Source of the DNA: Methanobacterium sp.
GTDB lineage: Archaea > Methanobacteriota > Methanobacteria > Methanobacteriales > Methanobacteriaceae
DNA length: 8,074 nt
Assembly: GCA_003162115.1 (NCBI GenBank)
Contig: PMMV01000122.1
Span: 11,959-20,032 of the forward strand
Direction: 5' to 3'
The notes beneath the pieces are model-generated. The model worked only from the letters and a program-made list of their open reading frames with translations. It was not told the origin of the DNA and searched no databases. A program made the translations under genes and the position numbers. Positions 5,528 to 8,074 of the stretch are shown here, in pieces (the first letter of the stretch is position 1; each line of letters starts with the position of its first letter).

Positions 5528-5745
5528 GACTGTTGTTTTATGTCCTCTGCCTCACGGTCCATGTTTGCCAGAACTTCTTTAGTTCGTTCATGATTATTAT
5601 CCATAATATCCTTTAATCTTAAAAAATTCTTCTTAAGTCTTTCCTCCACCTGCATGGAAAATAATATGGCAAATATTGCCGGTATAATTGAAGTAATGCT
5701 GGTTATGATGGATAAGATAACTACTACATCAACCAATTCTCTCAC
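5452..5745 (-). CDS. Short membrane-anchored coiled-coil protein, possibly frameshifted near its end
   Basis: I do not recognise this protein. As read directly it has 97 residues: one N-terminal membrane helix (about 6-30, VVVILSIITSITSIIPAIFA and on), then a charged helical region (31-75) likely to form a coiled coil in the cytoplasm. The last 22 residues look unlike the rest, with a tryptophan and an isoleucine-rich end. In the -1 frame the DNA after codon 75 instead encodes a charged helical tail of 26 residues (TELQEALKNILDD and on), ending at 5441. The switch point sits on an in-phase T TTA AAT heptamer. The gene may therefore be 101 residues by frameshifting, or carry a recent indel. 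The start is GTG at 5745, or TTG at 5736, which has AGGTGAG 5 bases ahead of it and is better supported. It stands alone between long gaps. Confidence 0.55.
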   Translation of the reverse strand: MRELVDVVVILSIITSITSIIPAIFAILFSMQVEERLKKNFLRLKDIMDNNHERTKEVLANMDREAEDIKQQSLNLKQNSKKHSKISWMIVIFLENN

Positions 5746-5864
5746 CTATTTGTTAATACATATTACAAGTTATATCCAATTTAACTTATTTTTTTATCTC
5801 ATAACTTGATAATTACATTTTGTAAATATTGCAAATTTAGGAAATTATATAGCATAATTTTATA

Positions 5865-5884
5865 TCGTATCTCTAGAGCTACGA
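5865..5884. repeat. 20-base near-perfect palindrome
   Basis: The arms TCGTA (5865-5869) and TACGA (5880-5884) surround the perfect palindrome CTCTAGAG (5871-5878), with a single mismatched pair at 5870/5879. It stands out from the surrounding AT-rich DNA by its GC content. It lies in the gap between the metallophosphoesterase stop and the short membrane protein start, about 120 bases upstream of the latter. It could be an operator or another protein binding site; no second copy was seen in the window. Confidence 0.45.
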
Positions 5885-5953
5885 ATAATTACTTAAAAAA
5901 TAAAATTTTATTAAAAGACTTTTCTGGATTTAAGAGTTAATTTTTTACTGATT

Positions 5954-5960
5954 AAAAAAA
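5954..5960 (-). terminator. T-tract after the metallophosphoesterase gene
   Basis: Seven A on the given strand form a T-tract for leftward transcription, 22-28 bases after the stop codon. It is followed by a further AT-rich stretch including an AAAATTTT core near 5905-5915. This is the likely end of the marker 7/phosphoesterase transcript. Confidence 0.4.
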
Positions 5961-5981
5961 GAATAATTAGCAATTTTAAGT

Positions 5982-7064
5982 TTATTTAGATATTTCGCCC
6001 TTAAGATTTATCACAGTAATTTCACATCTAGATCCAAGACGCATAGGTGGCCCCCATGTCCCGGTACCTGGAGAAACGTGTAAATAAGTACCTTCGTATT
6101 TATAAATCCCGTTAAATAATGGGAACATAATTCTAACTAAATAATTGAATGGAAACATCTGCCCTGCGTGTGTATGTCCTGAAAGTTGTAACCCAATACC
6201 TGAATTTGCAACAGTTTTTAACTCTTGGGGAAGATGGTACAACATTATTGAAGGTTTTTCAGTGTTAATTTTAAGTTTTGATAGGACATTTTCCATGTGA
6301 TTATATTCAAATGAATACTCAACACCAATGATTTGAATTCCATTGCATACAACCATTTCATCCCTCAGTACTCTCATATCAGTATTTCTCAAAACCCTGA
6401 AAACCTCGTCCAAGCCCTCATAAGTTTCATGGTTTCCTGTTATAAAGAATACTGGTGCATTCAATTTATTTATTGCGCCAAAAGTATTAGTATGTAATCT
6501 GGCACTTCCATCAACCATATCTCCAGTTATAAAAACTATTTCAGGGTTGATTTCGTTTGTTTTACTTACTATCCTCTCCATGTAGCTTGAATTTCTGATG
6601 GACCCAATATGTATATCTGAAAGTTGAACAACCTTCATATTTCCCTTCAAATGTTTCAATGGTATTTCAATCTCTTTCACATTCAAATATAAACTGTTAA
6701 TAAGCGAATATGCACTTAATACAGTGGTTAATGCAACAATTATAATTCCTGCTATTTCTCCTGGAATTTTAAACACCAATGATATCAGCCAGTAAATTAC
6801 AATGAATGTCAAAAGGTAGAATGATATACCCATCCATGCAGATGCACCAGAATAAAAAATTCTTGTGGTTGTATTGGAAATAACTCTTTCAATGGTAGCA
6901 GCCACGGGATACGAAATCACTGCTAGAATAAGTAGAGAATAAAAAATATAACCTGGTTGAATACTGAAAAGAGAAGCAATTCCATAGAAAATGCAGTAGT
7001 TAACTACTAAAAACCCAAAAAAGAATACCGACATGAATCCTGCGAACCTGAGAATTGTCCTCAT
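5982..7064 (-). CDS. Membrane-anchored metallophosphoesterase (YkuE/YaeI type)
   Basis: This is a calcineurin-like phosphoesterase fixed in the membrane. Four hydrophobic segments come first (about 7-32, 39-57, 75-98, 103-127). The catalytic domain (about 143-360) carries every metal-binding motif in order: LSDIHIG (148-154, D150 and H152), GDMVDG (181-186), GNHE (210-213), the histidine of YHLP (276-279) and GHTHAGQ (296-302). The C-terminal SPGTGTWGPPMRLGSR (331-346) is typical of the YkuE/YaeI branch, some members of which cleave UDP-diacylglucosamine or related phospholipid substrates; the substrate here is unknown, and an archaeal lipid or wall precursor is only a guess. Topology should place the catalytic domain on the cytoplasmic face if four helices are correct. 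AAAAGGAGTT ends 5 bases before the ATG. The gene starts 24 bases after marker 7, so it is probably in that operon, though a T-rich stretch lies between them. Confidence 0.92.
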   Translation of the reverse strand: MRTILRFAGFMSVFFFGFLVVNYCIFYGIASLFSIQPGYIFYSLLILAVISYPVAATIERVISNTTTRIFYSGASAWMGISFYLLTFIVIYWLISLVFKIPGEIAGIIIVALTTVLSAYSLINSLYLNVKEIEIPLKHLKGNMKVVQLSDIHIGSIRNSSYMERIVSKTNEINPEIVFITGDMVDGSARLHTNTFGAINKLNAPVFFITGNHETYEGLDEVFRVLRNTDMRVLRDEMVVCNGIQIIGVEYSFEYNHMENVLSKLKINTEKPSIMLYHLPQELKTVANSGIGLQLSGHTHAGQMFPFNYLVRIMFPLFNGIYKYEGTYLHVSPGTGTWGPPMRLGSRCEITVINLKGEISK

Positions 7065-7088
7065 ATTTTAACTCCTTTTAAAAAAAAG

Positions 7089-8000
7089 TTAGATTATCGA
7101 AGTTTCCGATAAAAGTTTTACCAGCGTGTAATCGTACATCTTAGATTTTACGACCTCAGATATGTCACCCAGACGGTGATCGCTAACTACAACATCTTCG
7201 ATCTCATTGTGATAGTCATCATATTTGAGTTTCACCCTCACCCCCATTAGCTGACTAACAACTGGGAGAGGTGAGTAAACTTCCTTAATAGCAGGTATCT
7301 GATCCTCAATTTCCCTCTTTACAAGTATTGAAGGAACAATAGGTGGATCATCTAATATTTCCCTTCTTTTATTATCCAGAATTTCTTCTACAACATCAAC
7401 TAGCTTTTTAAGAGCTCTTATATTCTCTCCTCTTTTGAGCCTACGGGGAATTCTTCCAAGACCCGACACATACGCATCTGCCCCAGGAATATCATCTAAA
7501 TCAATTTCAGGAGCCCCTGTGACAACAACAGGTATCTCAATACCTTCAAATAAATGAGTTTTATGTATTATACATTCTCTGAAACTTCCAAGGGCAAATA
7601 CAACTAGATCATGTTCTTCTATCAGTTTCTTTTCATCCTCGGAAATCCTTGATATTCCCTTACCAGCACCCCTTGAAAGTCCAATCATATTGTCCTTAGC
7701 ACCGTAACGCCTAAGAAATTCCGATATATCACATGCAGAGTGAGGTAGATGTTGACGTGCAAGAGTTGGAGAAACAATGGCTATCTCGGTGCCAGCCATA
7801 GGAGCTATTTTAATTGTTCCAAGAAGTTCTTTAGCCTTTTCTTTGACGCTAGGAACATCTTCAATCGGAACAGCTAAGGTAAGAACCAAATCCATCTGGC
7901 TTATGTTTTCCTGAAGCACAAAACCCCCTAGATCCTCAATAAGCTCTGTCATCTCCTCGTACTTATAAATTCCACCAGTGTAGGTCAAGGTTTCGTACAT
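7089..8000 (-). CDS. mmp7: Methanogenesis marker protein 7
   Basis: This is the methanogen-specific marker 7 protein, found in essentially all methanogens. It belongs to the group of marker proteins associated with maturation and ATP-dependent activation of methyl-coenzyme M reductase. Family hallmarks are the N-terminus [17 protein letters not shown] (residues 1-17), [10 protein letters not shown] (21-30), [18 protein letters not shown] (70-87), [13 protein letters not shown] (90-102), [11 protein letters not shown] (105-115) and [10 protein letters not shown] (156-165). The length of 303 residues is usual, with no signal peptide or membrane segment, so it acts in the cytoplasm. GGAG lies 10 bases before the ATG. 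Its start overlaps the end of the upstream gene by 16 bases, which implies translational coupling, and the metallophosphoesterase follows 24 bases after its stop. No truncation or odd residue was seen. Identification rests on recognition of the family pattern. Confidence 0.93.
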   Translation of the reverse strand: MYETLTYTGGIYKYEEMTELIEDLGGFVLQENISQMDLVLTLAVPIEDVPSVKEKAKELLGTIKIAPMAGTEIAIVSPTLARQHLPHSACDISEFLRRYGAKDNMIGLSRGAGKGISRISEDEKKLIEEHDLVVFALGSFRECIIHKTHLFEGIEIPVVVTGAPEIDLDDIPGADAYVSGLGRIPRRLKRGENIRALKKLVDVVEEILDNKRREILDDPPIVPSILVKREIEDQIPAIKEVYSPLPVVSQLMGVRVKLKYDDYHNEIEDVVVSDHRLGDISEVVKSKMYDYTLVKLLSETSII

Positions 8001-8074
8001 AATTTTTTCTCCAAAAGTTTGTATCGTATTTCAGCTCTTTTAAGGGGGTTTTTGGGAGCATTTTTATGTGAAGG
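7985..8074 (-). CDS. C-terminal fragment of an upstream gene, probably methanogenesis marker protein 17
   Basis: The window edge cuts this leftward gene, leaving 29 codons and a TGA at 7987-7985. The frame is open from the edge and reads [20 protein letters not shown] before ending in CTKP, a charged helical C-terminus that looks like real protein. It overlaps the marker 7 start by 16 bases in another frame, an arrangement common between co-translated genes. In many methanogens marker 17 sits immediately upstream of marker 7, so that is the likely identity. The fragment is too short to prove it. Confidence 0.55.
   Translation of the reverse strand, partial: PSHKNAPKNPLKRAEIRYKLLEKKLCTKP

Noticed and set aside
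5905..5920. ATAAAATTTTAT palindrome after the phosphoesterase gene
   Set aside because: It is made only of A and T and easily arises by chance in this composition. It was mentioned only as context for the terminator.

Overview
The window looks like chromosome of a pseudomurein-walled methanogen, most likely Methanobacterium or a close relative in Methanobacteriales (inference). The grounds are a confident methanogenesis marker protein 7 gene, a Mur-type peptide ligase in an otherwise archaeal setting, strongly AT-rich intergenic DNA with T-tract ends, and Shine-Dalgarno sequences of the GAGGTGA/AGGAGG type matching an archaeal 16S 3' end. No tRNA, rRNA, CRISPR array, transposase or phage gene was seen.

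Left part (about 1-3500, genes rightward). A MurD/MurE-like ligase (120-1370) is followed by a secreted or membrane-anchored protein (1545-2708). The C-terminal third of that protein reads to me as a divergent VanW-like domain. A MobA/MocA-like nucleotidyltransferase (2818-3495) comes next. Each gene is separated by an AT-rich gap with a T-tract, so they are probably separate units. The ligase and the secreted protein both point to the cell envelope. The secreted protein has an elaborate leader: a TATA box with an inverted repeat beside it, stacked GGAG motifs, and a 10-codon mini-ORF that stops 5 bases before a TTG start.

Middle part (about 3650-5745, genes leftward). A 72-residue coiled-coil protein, a DUF169 protein and a 102-residue unknown protein are followed by about 400 bases without a convincing gene, then a short membrane/coiled-coil protein. 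The DUF169 gene and the 102-residue gene may be one unit, and both have TGTCA/TGACA motifs upstream. The short membrane protein carries an in-phase T TTA AAT heptamer. A -1 shift there replaces a poor-looking C-terminus with a more plausible coiled-coil tail, so the gene is either a programmed frameshift candidate or an indel-disrupted gene.

Right part (about 5980-8074, genes leftward). A membrane-anchored YkuE-type metallophosphoesterase lies 24 bases downstream of methanogenesis marker 7. The window edge cuts a reading frame that overlaps the marker 7 start by 16 bases and is probably the C-terminus of methanogenesis marker 17. This is the methyl-coenzyme M reductase maturation neighbourhood known in methanogens, with the phosphoesterase as a likely trailing gene.

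The items most worth following up are the frameshift heptamer (5521-5527), the leader of the secreted VanW-like protein (1494-1547), the VanW-like/Mur ligase pairing, the 20-base near-perfect palindrome at 5865-5884, and the TGTCA motif cluster.
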